A DNA stretch of 34,140 nucleotides, from contig CAZQJQ010000012.1 of assembly GCA_964593045.1 (NCBI GenBank), forward strand, positions 1 through 34,140, in the 5' to 3' direction. The notes under the pieces were generated by a model. That model was not told the origin of the DNA. It made no database searches and saw only the letters and a program-made list of their open reading frames with translations. How positions within the stretch are numbered: the first letter of the stretch is position 1; the number at the start of each line of letters is the position of its first letter. The DNA comes from JAOAHC01 sp964593045. GTDB taxonomy: Bacteria; Bacillota; Clostridia; TANB77; CAG-465. This document shows positions 1 through 8,937 of the stretch, piece after piece. A program made the position numbers and the translations under genes.

Positions 1-52
1 ATATCAAAATATTATCATATACTAAATCTTTTTTCAATAGTTTTTTGTGTTT

Positions 53-676
53 TTATATAAATTTTTTACAAAAGCTAGGTCTATGTATATCACAAAGCCC
101 ATATTTTTTTATTGCTTCAATATGAGTTTTTGTACCATACCCTTTATTTTTTAAAAAACCATATTCTGGATACATTTTATCATATTGTATGAGCATTCTA
201 TCTCTTGTTACTTTTGCTATTATAGAGGCTGCAGCAATTGATTGACTTAGTGCATCTCCTTTTATAATAGGTAAATATGGTATGTTAATTGGTACCTTTT
301 TTTCAGCATCTACTAATGCATATTCTGCTTTTATTTTTAGATTTTCTACTGCTTGTTTCATTGCAAGTCTTGTTGCATTTAATATATTTACTTCTTCGAT
401 TACATCTACATCACTAATTCCAACTCCATATGCAATTGCCTCTTTAGTAATTTTTTCATAAAGTCTTTCTCTTTTTTTCTCAGTTAATTTTTTGGAATCA
501 TTTACTCCTTCTATGTATGCGCCTTTAGGTAAAATAACAGCTGCAGCAACAACAGGTCCACAAAGTGGCCCTCTTCCTGCTTCATCTATTCCACATATTA
601 AATTATATCCTTCATTATATTTTTCTTCTTCATATTTTGTCATTTCTTTTAATCTATTTAGTTCATTATTATCCAA
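53..676 (-). CDS. rnhB: Ribonuclease HII
   Basis: Endonuclease that cuts the RNA strand of RNA-DNA hybrids and removes misincorporated ribonucleotides from DNA in the cytoplasm. The N-terminal motif GIDEAGRGPLCGP (residues 29-41) supplies the first acidic pair, D31 and E32. A further acidic residue sits in LVDAEKK near residue 121, and KGDALSQSIAAASIIAK plus the C-terminal HRPSF are family signatures. At 207 aa the length is normal. The start is TTG: the codon at 676-674 lies one base after the rsmI stop, and an AGGAG box sits about 10 nt upstream inside rsmI. An in-frame ATG 11 codons later is the alternative. It is the last gene of a tight three-gene operon with rsmI and the tRNA methyltransferase. 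The third catalytic region reads DA where many family members have DG, which is probably neutral. Confidence 0.96.
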   Translation of the reverse strand: MDNNELNRLKEMTKYEEEKYNEGYNLICGIDEAGRGPLCGPVVAAAVILPKGAYIEGVNDSKKLTEKKRERLYEKITKEAIAYGVGISDVDVIEEVNILNATRLAMKQAVENLKIKAEYALVDAEKKVPINIPYLPIIKGDALSQSIAAASIIAKVTRDRMLIQYDKMYPEYGFLKNKGYGTKTHIEAIKKYGLCDIHRPSFCKKFI

Positions 677-677
677 T

Positions 678-1538
678 TTATTTATTCTCCTTTATTTCAA
701 TACATTCTTTATATACTTCACTTTTTGCAATTTTCATTTCTTTTGCTACTTTTTTTATAGCATCTTTTTTTTCTACTCCTTCTTCCATATATTTTTTTAC
801 ATGAGATTTAATGTCTTGAACAATAGTATTGGTGTCATATGGTATGTCAGTTTCTTCATTTTTACCTTCTACTATTAAAACAATTTCTCCTTTTATAACT
901 TGTCCTTCATATTTTTTAACTGCCTCTTCTAAATTAGTATAAATATATTCTTCATGAAGTTTTGTAAGCTCTCTTGCTATACATATTTTTCTATTACCAA
1001 GTACTGATAATAGATCTTTTAATGTACTAAGTAGCTTATGTGGTGCTTCATAGAAAATTATTGTTCTTGGTTCTTTTAAAAGAATTTCTAATTTTTGTTT
1101 TCTTTGTTTCTTATTGACTGATAAAAATCCTTCAAATACAAATCTACTTGCATCTAAATTTGATTTAACAATTGCGGTTGTAATAGCAGTAACTCCTGGT
1201 ATTACTTCAATTGAATAATTATTATCTATTAAATATTTTACTAATTTTTCTCCTGGGTCTGATATTACTGGCATTCCAGCATCTGAAACAATTGCTACAT
1301 TTTTACCAGTATCTAGTATTGATACTACATTTGATATTTTTAATTCTTCGTTATGTCTATGATAACTTATTAAGTGTTTAGATATTTTTAAATGGTTTAA
1401 TAGTTTGAGAGTTTGTCTAGTATCTTCTGCTAAAATTACATCTACCATGTTTAAAGTTTCAATTGCTCTTAAGGTTATATCTTTCAAATTACCTATTGGC
1501 GTACCTACTATATATAGTTTTCCTTTATATTCTTTCAT
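678..1538 (-). CDS. rsmI: 16S rRNA (cytidine(1402)-2'-O)-methyltransferase RsmI
   Basis: SAM-dependent methyltransferase that 2'-O-methylates C1402 in the decoding centre of 16S rRNA. The protein opens with the hallmark GTPIGNLKDITLRAIETL (about residues 12-29), followed by AEDTRQT and by the glycine-rich AIVSDAGMPVISDPG loop of the tetrapyrrole-methylase fold. ARELTKLHEE is also typical. The 286 aa length is normal for the family. It starts at ATG two bases past the stop of the tRNA methyltransferase and its 3' end holds the ribosome binding site of rnhB, so the three genes are almost certainly co-transcribed and translationally coupled. The pairing of a tRNA methylase with RsmI in one operon is common in Firmicutes. 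Confidence 0.96.
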   Translation of the reverse strand: MKEYKGKLYIVGTPIGNLKDITLRAIETLNMVDVILAEDTRQTLKLLNHLKISKHLISYHRHNEELKISNVVSILDTGKNVAIVSDAGMPVISDPGEKLVKYLIDNNYSIEVIPGVTAITTAIVKSNLDASRFVFEGFLSVNKKQRKQKLEILLKEPRTIIFYEAPHKLLSTLKDLLSVLGNRKICIARELTKLHEEYIYTNLEEAVKKYEGQVIKGEIVLIVEGKNEETDIPYDTNTIVQDIKSHVKKYMEEGVEKKDAIKKVAKEMKIAKSEVYKECIEIKENK

Positions 1539-1540
1539 AT

Positions 1541-2320
1541 TTACCTACTTTCTAGATTTTTCCATCCGTACATTTTATATATTTCTTCTGTATAATCTCC
1601 ATTTTCTGTATATTCGTATAATGGTTCTAGTATTTTTATTTCGTTACCACCATTTTTTACATATTCAATAAGAAGTATAGATGGTTTACTATTTATTCGT
1701 GGATATACTAGTCTTAGTTTTTTTGCTTCTAAGTTATATTTTCTTGACAAGGTTAATAAGTCAGTAAGTCTTTCTGGCTTATGTACCATATATAATTTTC
1801 CACCATCATTTAATAATTTAGACGATGTATTAAATATATCTTCAAGAGTACACATTACTTCATTTCTTGCTATATGTTTTACTGAATTATCATTATTTAT
1901 ACCCGTCCCACACATTTTATATGGTGGATTTACTGTAATTATTTGGACATTGTCTTTTGAATATAACTCAAGTATTTTTTTTCTTATATTTTTTACATTC
2001 ACTACATTCTCATTTAATATATTTATTTTTTCTTCTAGTTTATTTAATTCTATATTTCTTTTTAATAAGTCATACATTTCTTTTTGAATTTCAACTGCTA
2101 AATGATTTTTAACTTTGAGCTTTGCACTTGTAATTATAGGGATAACACCACTCCCACTACAAAGATCTAATATTATATCATTTTCTTTACTTGACTTTAC
2201 AAAGTTTGCAAGAAGTACTGAATCTATCCCAAAGCAAAAATACTTAGTATTTTGTATTATCTTTAGGTTATTTATTCCTAAATCATCTAGTCTTTCATTT
2301 TCATTTAATTCATATTTCAT
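1541..2320 (-). CDS. tRNA1(Val) (adenine(37)-N6)-methyltransferase, TrmN6/YabB type
   Basis: Class I SAM-dependent N6-adenine methyltransferase. The early motif FCFGIDSVLLANF (around residues 28-40) and DLCSGSGVIPI, the SAM-binding motif I, are characteristic of the TrmN6/YfiC/YabB group. The catalytic NPPY (within VNPPYKMCG, near residue 130) marks amino-group methylation. The 259 aa length fits. The start ATG at 2320 has an AGGAGA box about 10 nt upstream. It is the first gene of the operon leading into rsmI and rnhB. Substrate assignment to A37 of tRNA-Val follows the family and is not visible in the sequence; another RNA substrate is possible. Confidence 0.87.
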   Translation of the reverse strand: MKYELNENERLDDLGINNLKIIQNTKYFCFGIDSVLLANFVKSSKENDIILDLCSGSGVIPIITSAKLKVKNHLAVEIQKEMYDLLKRNIELNKLEEKINILNENVVNVKNIRKKILELYSKDNVQIITVNPPYKMCGTGINNDNSVKHIARNEVMCTLEDIFNTSSKLLNDGGKLYMVHKPERLTDLLTLSRKYNLEAKKLRLVYPRINSKPSILLIEYVKNGGNEIKILEPLYEYTENGDYTEEIYKMYGWKNLESR

Positions 2321-2413
2321 ATATATTTAATCTCCTGAATTAATTATATAATATATATAATTGTTTTTCAATGTTTTTTACTTCATTTCAAGGTATATAA
2401 ATATAATTAATAC

Positions 2414-2441
2414 TTGAAAAAAGATATATATATGATATAAT
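2414..2441 (+). promoter_or_regulatory. Sigma-A promoter for the HAD/RluA pair
   Basis: TTGAAA at 2414-2419 and TATAAT at 2436-2441 with a 16-base spacer and a TG dinucleotide just before the -10 (extended -10). Transcription would begin near 2448, which argues against a start codon at 2450 and supports the ATG at 2486. Confidence 0.7.
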
Positions 2442-2485
2442 TTGTTATCATGTCATGTAGTTATACATATATACAAGGAGGATTT

Positions 2486-3211
2486 ATGATATATAAAAAT
2501 AATATACAAAATATTGATAAAATAAATACAATAATATTTGATATTGATGGTACAGTAACATTGTACAATACTCAAGAAAAGTTATTCATTGATACTCTTA
2601 ACTTTTTTAATATTCCTATAAAAGAAGAATACGCATATGAAATAACTAATTCATTTAAAAAAATGGATGATTTTTTTAATCAAGAAAAATATTTAACTTA
2701 TGATGTGCTATTTAATGCTATAAGTGAAAATGCAAATTTTTTAAAAAAATATAATATAAATGTAAAGACATTTACTGATAAACTTCTTGAGAATGAAAGA
2801 AAATATATTACAACACATGGTAATACAGCAAATATGTTAGATGAGTTAGCTAATATGAAAATAAATAAAGTGTGCTTTACAAATTGGTTCTATGACCAAG
2901 CAAATGCAAAATTAATTCATACTGGTATACGAAATAAATTCAAAAAAATATATACAATTGAAGATAGATTTCCAAAACCTAATAAAGATTCATATAACAT
3001 GCTACTTAAAGAGGAAAATATACCTGCTTCTTGTGCATTAATGATTGGTGATAGCAAATGTGATCTTCTTTCTAATGCAGTTGGTATTCAAAGTATACTT
3101 ATAGACTACAACAAAAGTAAAAAAGAAGAACTATACAATATTGCTGATGCCGTTATATCTGATCCAATGGATATCATACATATATTAAATAACAGATCGG
3201 AGTTATTATGA
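2486..3211 (+). CDS. HAD-superfamily hydrolase (phosphatase)
   Basis: Haloacid-dehalogenase-type phosphohydrolase using an aspartate nucleophile. Motif I is IIFDIDGTVT near residue 17, motif II is CFTNWF, motif III is the lysine in FPKPNKDS, and motif IV is MIGDSKCDLLSNAVG. The helical cap between motifs I and II is of the C1 type seen in phosphoglycolate phosphatase and PpaX-like enzymes; the actual substrate cannot be told. I place the start at the ATG at 2486 because an AAGGAGG box lies 5 nt upstream. A further in-frame ATG at 2450 sits on the transcription start region. The stop overlaps the start of the RluA gene (ATGA), so the two are translated as a coupled pair. Confidence 0.85.
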   Translation: MIYKNNIQNIDKINTIIFDIDGTVTLYNTQEKLFIDTLNFFNIPIKEEYAYEITNSFKKMDDFFNQEKYLTYDVLFNAISENANFLKKYNINVKTFTDKLLENERKYITTHGNTANMLDELANMKINKVCFTNWFYDQANAKLIHTGIRNKFKKIYTIEDRFPKPNKDSYNMLLKEENIPASCALMIGDSKCDLLSNAVGIQSILIDYNKSKKEELYNIADAVISDPMDIIHILNNRSELL

Positions 3212-4125
3212 ATATAACATACATAGCAGATGAATCTGATAACTTACTCATGCTTAAAACAATACTAAAAAACAAGTTATATATATCTTCCAGACTACTT
3301 ATACATCTTAAAAACAACAATTGTATCTATGTGAATAATAACCCTGTAAATGTTTTAACAGTTATACATACTAATGATGTTGTATCAATTCTTTTAGATA
3401 AGTTAACCAATTTAATAGATTTACCTTTATCTAAATTTAACATATGGGAATATAGCTTAAATATACTATATGAAGATGATTATTTAATTATAGTGAATAA
3501 ACCAAATAATATGCCGGTTCATCCATGTTCAACAGAACAGAGTCATACTCTTGCAAATGCACTAGTATATTATTTTTTTAAAAACAACATTAATGTACTA
3601 GGAATTCATATTTTAACAAGGCTAGATAAGAATACTTCTGGAATATGTGTAATTGCAAAAAATAAATATATACAAGAATTGTTTGTTAGAAAAAAAGATG
3701 TAATAAATTTTAGAAAAGAATACATAGCTATAGTAAATGGAATTGTAGAAAAAGCACATGATTTTATTGAAGAAAATATATCAAGAAAAAAAGATACTAT
3801 TATTTTAAGAGAAGTAAATAAAAGCGGTGACTTTGCAAAAACAGAATATTATAGATTATCTACTAATTTAGAAAAAAATTATTCTGTTTTAAGAGTCATA
3901 TTACATACTGGTAGAACACATCAAATAAGGGTGCATATGTCACATATTGGACATACACTACTTGGTGATGAATTATATTTTACTGATAAAAGTAAAAAAA
4001 ATATACGAAAATATATATCTAGACAAGCTCTACATGCATATAACATTTCGTTTAACCATCCGATTACAAATGAATTTATTACAGTAACATGTAATCTTCC
4101 AGATGATATGCAAGTTTTAATTTAA
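3208..4125 (+). CDS. RluA-family pseudouridine synthase
   Basis: Converts uridine to pseudouridine in rRNA or tRNA. An N-terminal S4-like RNA-binding part (about residues 1-70) precedes the catalytic domain. The catalytic motif is RLDKNTSG near residue 140, with the aspartate as nucleophile. HTGRTHQIRVHMSHIGH and LLGDELY are further family signatures. The 305 aa length is normal for RluA/RluD/YlyB-type proteins. It overlaps the upstream HAD gene by 4 nt (ATGA). Which uridines are modified cannot be read from the sequence. The pairing with a phosphatase has no obvious functional reason. Confidence 0.93.
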   Translation: MNITYIADESDNLLMLKTILKNKLYISSRLLIHLKNNNCIYVNNNPVNVLTVIHTNDVVSILLDKLTNLIDLPLSKFNIWEYSLNILYEDDYLIIVNKPNNMPVHPCSTEQSHTLANALVYYFFKNNINVLGIHILTRLDKNTSGICVIAKNKYIQELFVRKKDVINFRKEYIAIVNGIVEKAHDFIEENISRKKDTIILREVNKSGDFAKTEYYRLSTNLEKNYSVLRVILHTGRTHQIRVHMSHIGHTLLGDELYFTDKSKKNIRKYISRQALHAYNISFNHPITNEFITVTCNLPDDMQVLI

Positions 4126-4176
4126 TTGTTTTTTGATCTACTAATATATTAATATATATTAAATATTTTATGACAA

Positions 4177-4206
4177 GATGAAACTCGGCAAACGCCGAGT
4201 TTCATC
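4177..4206. terminator. Perfect 13-bp hairpin between converging genes
   Basis: Arms at 4177-4189 and 4194-4206 are perfectly complementary (core ACTCGGC / GCCGAGT) with the 4-base loop AAAC. It lies between the convergent rluA-like gene and the minus-strand hypothetical gene, directly after that gene's stop. The flanking T runs are weak on both sides, so it is probably a bidirectional terminator of modest strength. Confidence 0.7.
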
Positions 4207-4628
4207 TATTCTGTACTTTCTTCTTTAATAGCCTCAATAAACATGTCTTTGTTTTTGTTCATAATCCACCACTTTAAAATAGCAGAAACAAAAACTAGGT
4301 AGTGGGTTTTGTTTGAACCAACATATGACATTTTCATAACTTGCTTCATCATCTCATCGATTACTGCACGATTTGTATATCCCTGCCTAGACGCCAAATA
4401 CAAAAAATCGCTCATCTTCAAATTTTCGAGTCTTTTAATGTCTTTTTCATCTTTTAAGAACATAATGATTTCAAAAAGCATATCTGTTCCATCAAGAAAT
4501 GGTTCGAGACCGAATGAAAGCAAAAATTCATCTATTGTTGGCCGCTTAACTACTAGTGGGTTTCTTTTTGCTATATCCGAACATCTCAGCATAGCTTTTT
4601 CCCGGTCACTAAATGAAAAATCATACAT
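4206..4628 (-). CDS. Hypothetical protein, 140 aa
   Basis: I do not recognise a family. The protein is soluble, helical and charged, beginning MYDFSFSDREKAMLRCSD and ending in acidic residues. No signal peptide, membrane segment or catalytic motif is visible. The start chosen is the ATG at 4628, with an AGGAGG box 7 nt upstream; the open frame continues to 4751 but that extension overlaps ymdB and lacks a ribosome binding site. It has its own consensus promoter (4659-4687) and hairpin terminator, so it is a single-gene unit. Its codon use is less AT-biased than that of ymdB or rny, a trait it shares with other orphan genes in this window. Confidence 0.75.
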   Translation of the reverse strand: MYDFSFSDREKAMLRCSDIAKRNPLVVKRPTIDEFLLSFGLEPFLDGTDMLFEIIMFLKDEKDIKRLENLKMSDFLYLASRQGYTNRAVIDEMMKQVMKMSYVGSNKTHYLVFVSAILKWWIMNKNKDMFIEAIKEESTE

Positions 4629-4658
4629 AATGATCCCTCCTACAAATTTTATGATAAT

Positions 4659-4687
4659 ATTATATATCATTTTGCATATTATGTCAA
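4659..4687 (-). promoter_or_regulatory. Consensus sigma-A promoter
   Basis: Read on the minus strand: TTGACA at 4687-4682, 17-base spacer, TATAAT at 4664-4659. It sits 31 nt upstream of the start codon at 4628 and supports that start. Confidence 0.78.
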
Positions 4688-4701
4688 CAATTATCTTAAA
4701 A

Positions 4702-5487
4702 TTAATAGTTAATTCTTGTAATTGATATTGGCTTTTTAGAATCATCATCAATTTCTACTACAATTCCATTTAGTTTTGCTTCATTTGTACTGCATTCATA
4801 TTTTGCATATGCACCTTGTACAAATCTTTTTAAAGCAACTTCTTTTTTTAGTCCTATTACACTATCTTTTGGACCTGTCATTCCAACATCAGTAATATAT
4901 GCCATTTTACCATCAATTATTTCTTCATCAGCAGTTTGTACATGTGTATGTGTTCCAAACATACATGTTATCTTATCTTTTAAAAAATATCCCATTGCTA
5001 TTTTTTCTGCTGTAGCTTCTGCGTGAAAATCAACAAATATATAATCTGCTCCCTTTTTTTCTACTATATCTATTTGATTTAGTATTTCTTTGAAAGGATC
5101 AGATATATTATCTTTATTTACTTCTCCCATAGAAACTTTTCCAATTATATTTATTACAGCTATTTTAAATCCATTTTTTTCAAGTACTACATTACCATTG
5201 CCAACCATATTTGTTATATTTGCAGGAATTAATAAATTTGATATTTTGGAATATTCCGTAGCCATTTCTTTTCTATAATATATATGATTTCCCATAGTTA
5301 TTACATCTGTTTTAAGTTTAATTAATTCTTCATATTCTTTTATTCTTAGTCCTTTTCCATTTGCAGAGTTTTCACCATTTACAATTACAAAATCTATCTT
5401 TTTATTTTCTATTATATCTAACATATCACGCTTTAATATATTAATACCACTTGCTCCTACTACATCTCCAATAACTAATACTCTCAA
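4702..5487 (-). CDS. ymdB: YmdB-family metallophosphoesterase
   Basis: Dimetal phosphodiesterase of the TIGR00282/YmdB family. In Bacillus subtilis YmdB hydrolyses 2',3'-cyclic nucleotides and affects biofilm and motility gene expression; that role is inferred here by family. Metal ligands are visible in GDVVG (residues 7-11), NGENSANGKGL, TMGNHIYYRKEM and DFHAEATAEK, followed by GTHTHVQTADEEI. The 261 aa length is normal. The start is a TTG at 5487, about 11 nt after an AGGGGG box; no better ATG precedes it. It lies just downstream of rny, the classical rny-ymdB order, but a hairpin with a T tail separates the two. Confidence 0.93.
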   Translation of the reverse strand: MRVLVIGDVVGASGINILKRDMLDIIENKKIDFVIVNGENSANGKGLRIKEYEELIKLKTDVITMGNHIYYRKEMATEYSKISNLLIPANITNMVGNGNVVLEKNGFKIAVINIIGKVSMGEVNKDNISDPFKEILNQIDIVEKKGADYIFVDFHAEATAEKIAMGYFLKDKITCMFGTHTHVQTADEEIIDGKMAYITDVGMTGPKDSVIGLKKEVALKRFVQGAYAKYECSTNEAKLNGIVVEIDDDSKKPISITRINY

Positions 5488-5512
5488 ATTTATTGCGCCC
5501 CCTTGTATAAAA

Positions 5513-5550
5513 AAGTAGAATTGACATAAACAATAGTTGCCAATTCTACT
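5513..5550 (-). terminator. Rho-independent terminator between rny and ymdB
   Basis: On the minus strand a 10-bp perfect stem (AGTAGAATTG with CAATTCTACT) closes an 18-base loop and is followed by a run of T residues (5513-5508). It lies six bases after the rny stop and ahead of the ymdB ribosome binding site. It would attenuate rather than fully block read-through if ymdB relies on the rny promoter. Confidence 0.7.
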
Positions 5551-5555
5551 TAATG

Positions 5556-7103
5556 CTATTTTGCTAGCTCTACAGCTCTCATTTCACGTATTACATTTAC
5601 TTTGATTTGACCCGGATAAGTCATTTCATTTTCTATTTGTTTTGCAATGTTTCTTGCCATTATTACCATATTGTCATCATTTACAACTTCAGGTTTTACA
5701 ATTATACGAATTTCTCTACCTGCTTGTATTGCATATGACTTATCTACACCTTTGTACGAATCACATATTTCTTCTAATTTTCTTAGTCTTTTAATATATG
5801 CATCAACTGTTTCTTTTCTAGCACCAGGTCTTGATGCAGAAACAGCATCTGCAGCTTGAACTAATATTGCTTCGATTGTCTTAGGTTCTGTATCTCCATG
5901 ATGAGCTTCCATACCATAAATAACTTCATCTGATTCTTTATATTTTCTTAAAAGATCTATTCCAAGACTTACGTGTGTACCTTCAACATCATGATCAAAT
6001 GATTTTCCTATATCATGGAATAGTCCTGCTCTTTTTGCAATAGTTGGATCAAGTCCAAGTTCTACTGCAAGTAGCCCTGCAATATGAGAAACCTCAATAG
6101 AATGGTTAAGTACATTTTGACCATAACTTGTTCTATATCTAAGTTTACCTAGTAGTTTTATAAGGTCAGGGTGAACATTAACAATTCCTGTTTCATATAA
6201 TGCTCTTTCTCCTTCTTCTTTAATTGTATTTTCTACTTCCAACTTAGCTTTTTCAATCATTTCTTCAATTTTACCAGGATGTATTCTTCCATCTGCAATT
6301 AATCTTTCAATTGCAATTCTTGCTACTTCACGTCTTATAGGGTCAAAGCTTGAAAGTACAATAACATCAGGCGTATCATCTATTATAATATCAATACCTG
6401 TCAATGTCTCAATAGTTTTTATATTTCTTCCCTCTCTACCAATTATTCTACCTTTCATATCATCATTTGGTAATGTTACTACAGAAACAGTAGCTTCAGA
6501 AGTATGATCAGCTGCACATCTTTGTATAGATTGTACAATTATTTCTTTAGCTTTTTTATCAGCCTCGTATTTTGCTTTTTCTTGTTCTGTCCTTATATAT
6601 TCTGCCATTTCTGGTTGCATTTCATATGATAATTTATCCATTAATGCATTTTTGGCATCATTAACTGACATTTTAGAAATTTTACTTAATTCAGCAATTT
6701 CTCTTTGTTCTGCATTTTTTAACACATCTTCTTTTTTTTGTAATTCCTGTTGCTTTTTAACAATATTGTTTTCTTTTTCCTCAATAAAAGCTGCTCTTTT
6801 ATCAACTAAATCTTGTCTTTGATTTATTCTGTTTTCTACTTCTTGTAATTCTTTTTTTCTTAGTTTTGATTCTTCTTCGATTAAATCTCTTTTTTTAATC
6901 ATTTCATCTTTAGCTTGTATTTGTGCTTCTTTTTTTATTCTATCCGCATCTTTAGAAGCATCATCTAATATTTGTTTTGCTTTTTCTTCTGCAAGTTGTG
7001 TCTTTGCTTCAGCTATTTTTTTTCTATATTCTATTCCAAAATAGAAAAAGATAATTGCTGCAACTACAAAGGAAACAACAGCAGATATAACCGTGTATAT
7101 CAT
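5556..7103 (-). CDS. rny: Ribonuclease Y
   Basis: Membrane-anchored endoribonuclease that starts bulk mRNA decay in Firmicutes. Order of parts: one N-terminal transmembrane helix (about residues 3-22), a long coiled coil (about 25-200), a KH RNA-binding domain with GRIIGREGRNIKT near residue 220, and an HD domain whose metal-binding motif FHDIGKSFDHD is near residue 366. The 515 aa length matches the family. It starts at ATG with an AAGGAGG box and is followed by a terminator and ymdB. Together with pnp at 27-29 kb the window carries two main parts of the RNA degradation machinery. Confidence 0.97.
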   Translation of the reverse strand: MIYTVISAVVSFVVAAIIFFYFGIEYRKKIAEAKTQLAEEKAKQILDDASKDADRIKKEAQIQAKDEMIKKRDLIEEESKLRKKELQEVENRINQRQDLVDKRAAFIEEKENNIVKKQQELQKKEDVLKNAEQREIAELSKISKMSVNDAKNALMDKLSYEMQPEMAEYIRTEQEKAKYEADKKAKEIIVQSIQRCAADHTSEATVSVVTLPNDDMKGRIIGREGRNIKTIETLTGIDIIIDDTPDVIVLSSFDPIRREVARIAIERLIADGRIHPGKIEEMIEKAKLEVENTIKEEGERALYETGIVNVHPDLIKLLGKLRYRTSYGQNVLNHSIEVSHIAGLLAVELGLDPTIAKRAGLFHDIGKSFDHDVEGTHVSLGIDLLRKYKESDEVIYGMEAHHGDTEPKTIEAILVQAADAVSASRPGARKETVDAYIKRLRKLEEICDSYKGVDKSYAIQAGREIRIIVKPEVVNDDNMVIMARNIAKQIENEMTYPGQIKVNVIREMRAVELAK

Positions 7104-7297
7104 CTTTTTTCCTCCTTGTTAAATTTTCAATGTTCCAACATCATATATCTAAAAATTAACCATATATACAATATATACTACTAATATTTTCATGTTAGAT
7201 CTATCTAAAATATATTAAACTTGAGATCTAATATATCAATTAAATTATACTATATATTTTTTTATTTATCAAGCGTTTTTTAAAATAAAAAGAAAAA

Positions 7298-7323
7298 GAC
7301 CTACACAAATTAATGTATAGGTC
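7298..7323 (-). terminator. Terminator of the glycerophosphodiesterase gene
   Basis: Minus-strand hairpin with arms GACCTATACA and TGTGTAGGTC (one mismatch) followed by TTTTTCTTTTTATTTT. It lies five bases after the gene's stop codon. Confidence 0.8.
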
Positions 7324-7327
7324 AAAA

Positions 7328-8818
7328 TCAAGTTTCAAAAATGTTATATTTTTTTAGCTTGCTTTGTATATACTCTCCTTCTCCAATAAAGTTTATACAG
7401 TAACCATTAAATGGTTCTGCCTCTTGAATAGTTTTGGGAGCATACAGTATAACAGGCCTTCCAATTATGTTATTAAACTTTGATAAGTTTTTCACCCTTG
7501 TATCCATGTTGTATGTTATAAAATCAGGATGACCATAATAAAATAATGCAAAATTAATAATTGGAAGAATTACGCGGTTGGCTTGATTTATTCTAAAAAG
7601 TCCATTAGCAGTATGTCCAACCTGTCCCCTAATTATCTCAGGATAATGTTTTTCAAACCACATAACAACCCGAGGATTAAAAGACTGCACAACATATATT
7701 CCTTTGTAATTTTGAAGATATGTCATCATTTTTCTTTGCATTTTACGATGCCAAAATCTTGCATCCTTAATGTCAATAATAAGTGGAACCTTACCACCTA
7801 CAAGTTTTAAAACCTGTTCAAATGTCATTGCTTCATCAAGACTGTTTTTAATTCCACAGCTTTTAGGTTGACCAAGTTTGTCACTTATTTTGTCACTGTG
7901 ATAAAGTAATAATTCATCTTTGTACATTACGATGTCAAACTCCATAGCAATATTGTGTGTTTTACAGTATTCAATACCGTAAATGGAATGTTCTTTACAG
8001 TCTGTACACGGTAACATCCTATGTGCAATTAAGTATTTAGAGAGCCAATGATTCTCATTTACTCTAGATTCTCTCTTGTTAAAAACTCTATAGCAACAAG
8101 ACATCATCTTTTGCACTGTTGGAATACCTTCAATTTCTGCAAAAACATCCTCAAAATCGGGAATATTTCCAACTACTTTTCTTTCGTTTTTGATTTTATA
8201 AAAAGAATCGTTAAGAACACAAAGTGATTCGAGCTCTGCATAATCTGAACCCTTTATAAAATTAAAACGTTTACGGATGGGATTTAGTATAAAGAACACT
8301 TTTTCATGCCATATTTTTCTTGCACGTTTATATGCAATTAAATTTTTTGTATGAAAATATACTTGTCCTCTATATGTTTTTAATGCTTTTAAAAGTTGCT
8401 CTTCAAACTTTTTATTAAAGCTTCCCTTGATTTCCAAAAGTAAAGGAATTTTAGAATCAACAAGTGATAAAAGTTCCCTTAAAGTTGGAATTTTTTCTTT
8501 GCCATGAATCTTGCAAGAACAGATGTGAGCATATGTCATATTGGCAATTTTACCAGGTTCACCGAGTAGTCTCATACCATATCTGTCATGGAAACAAATA
8601 ATTGTTCCATCTCTTAACATCCGAAGATCTGTCTCAATAGCAATGTTTGAAATTCCCTGCTTTAACTTGTTAATTGCGGCGTTAAAAGCTGACAGAGTAT
8701 TTTCTCCATAACCAAAGTGAAAGCCTCTATGTGCAAAGATATAACTGTAGATTTCAGGTGACTTACCTGACTTGTAGAATTGAAGCACAGATAAAAACTT
8801 TTTAGTTAACTTAAACAC
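7328..8818 (-). CDS. Tandem-domain glycerophosphodiester phosphodiesterase
   Basis: Predicted to hydrolyse glycerophosphodiesters to glycerol-3-phosphate and an alcohol. Two GDPD TIM-barrel domains follow each other. The first (about residues 25-240) has AHRGFHFGYGENTLSAF, the acidic pair in AIETDLRM, and CFHDRYG. The second (about 265-490) has AHRMLPC, MEFDIVMYKDE and LYHSDKI, so the His-Arg and acid residues are kept although GENT is lost. No signal peptide or strong membrane helix is visible, so it is probably cytoplasmic. The family is usually about 240 aa; the double unit of 496 aa is unusual. It has its own promoter and terminator. Starts at ATG 8818 after a GGGAG-like box. Confidence 0.88.
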   Translation of the reverse strand: MFKLTKKFLSVLQFYKSGKSPEIYSYIFAHRGFHFGYGENTLSAFNAAINKLKQGISNIAIETDLRMLRDGTIICFHDRYGMRLLGEPGKIANMTYAHICSCKIHGKEKIPTLRELLSLVDSKIPLLLEIKGSFNKKFEEQLLKALKTYRGQVYFHTKNLIAYKRARKIWHEKVFFILNPIRKRFNFIKGSDYAELESLCVLNDSFYKIKNERKVVGNIPDFEDVFAEIEGIPTVQKMMSCCYRVFNKRESRVNENHWLSKYLIAHRMLPCTDCKEHSIYGIEYCKTHNIAMEFDIVMYKDELLLYHSDKISDKLGQPKSCGIKNSLDEAMTFEQVLKLVGGKVPLIIDIKDARFWHRKMQRKMMTYLQNYKGIYVVQSFNPRVVMWFEKHYPEIIRGQVGHTANGLFRINQANRVILPIINFALFYYGHPDFITYNMDTRVKNLSKFNNIIGRPVILYAPKTIQEAEPFNGYCINFIGEGEYIQSKLKKYNIFET

Positions 8819-8879
8819 GTGTAATTACACTCCCTTCACAATATAATTATATATAATATATGAAATTTACAGTGACATA

Positions 8880-8907
8880 ATTATACCACTTTTTTTAAAA
8901 AAGTCAA
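8880..8907 (-). promoter_or_regulatory. Sigma-A promoter for the GDPD gene
   Basis: Minus strand: TTGACT at 8907-8902, 16-base spacer, TATAAT at 8885-8880 preceded by TGG, an extended -10. It leaves a leader of about 55 nt. Confidence 0.7.
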
Positions 8908-8937
8908 ATAAGATAAATAAATGTTATATTTTGTCGA

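Noticed and set aside
492..878. Open plus-strand frames over rnhB and rsmI
   Set aside because: They are antisense shadows: Phe/Ile/Ser-rich translations without ribosome binding sites, opposite two well-supported conserved genes.
4629..4751. N-terminal extension of the 140-aa hypothetical protein
   Set aside because: It overlaps ymdB, crosses a consensus promoter and lacks a ribosome binding site, whereas ATG 4628 has an ideal one.
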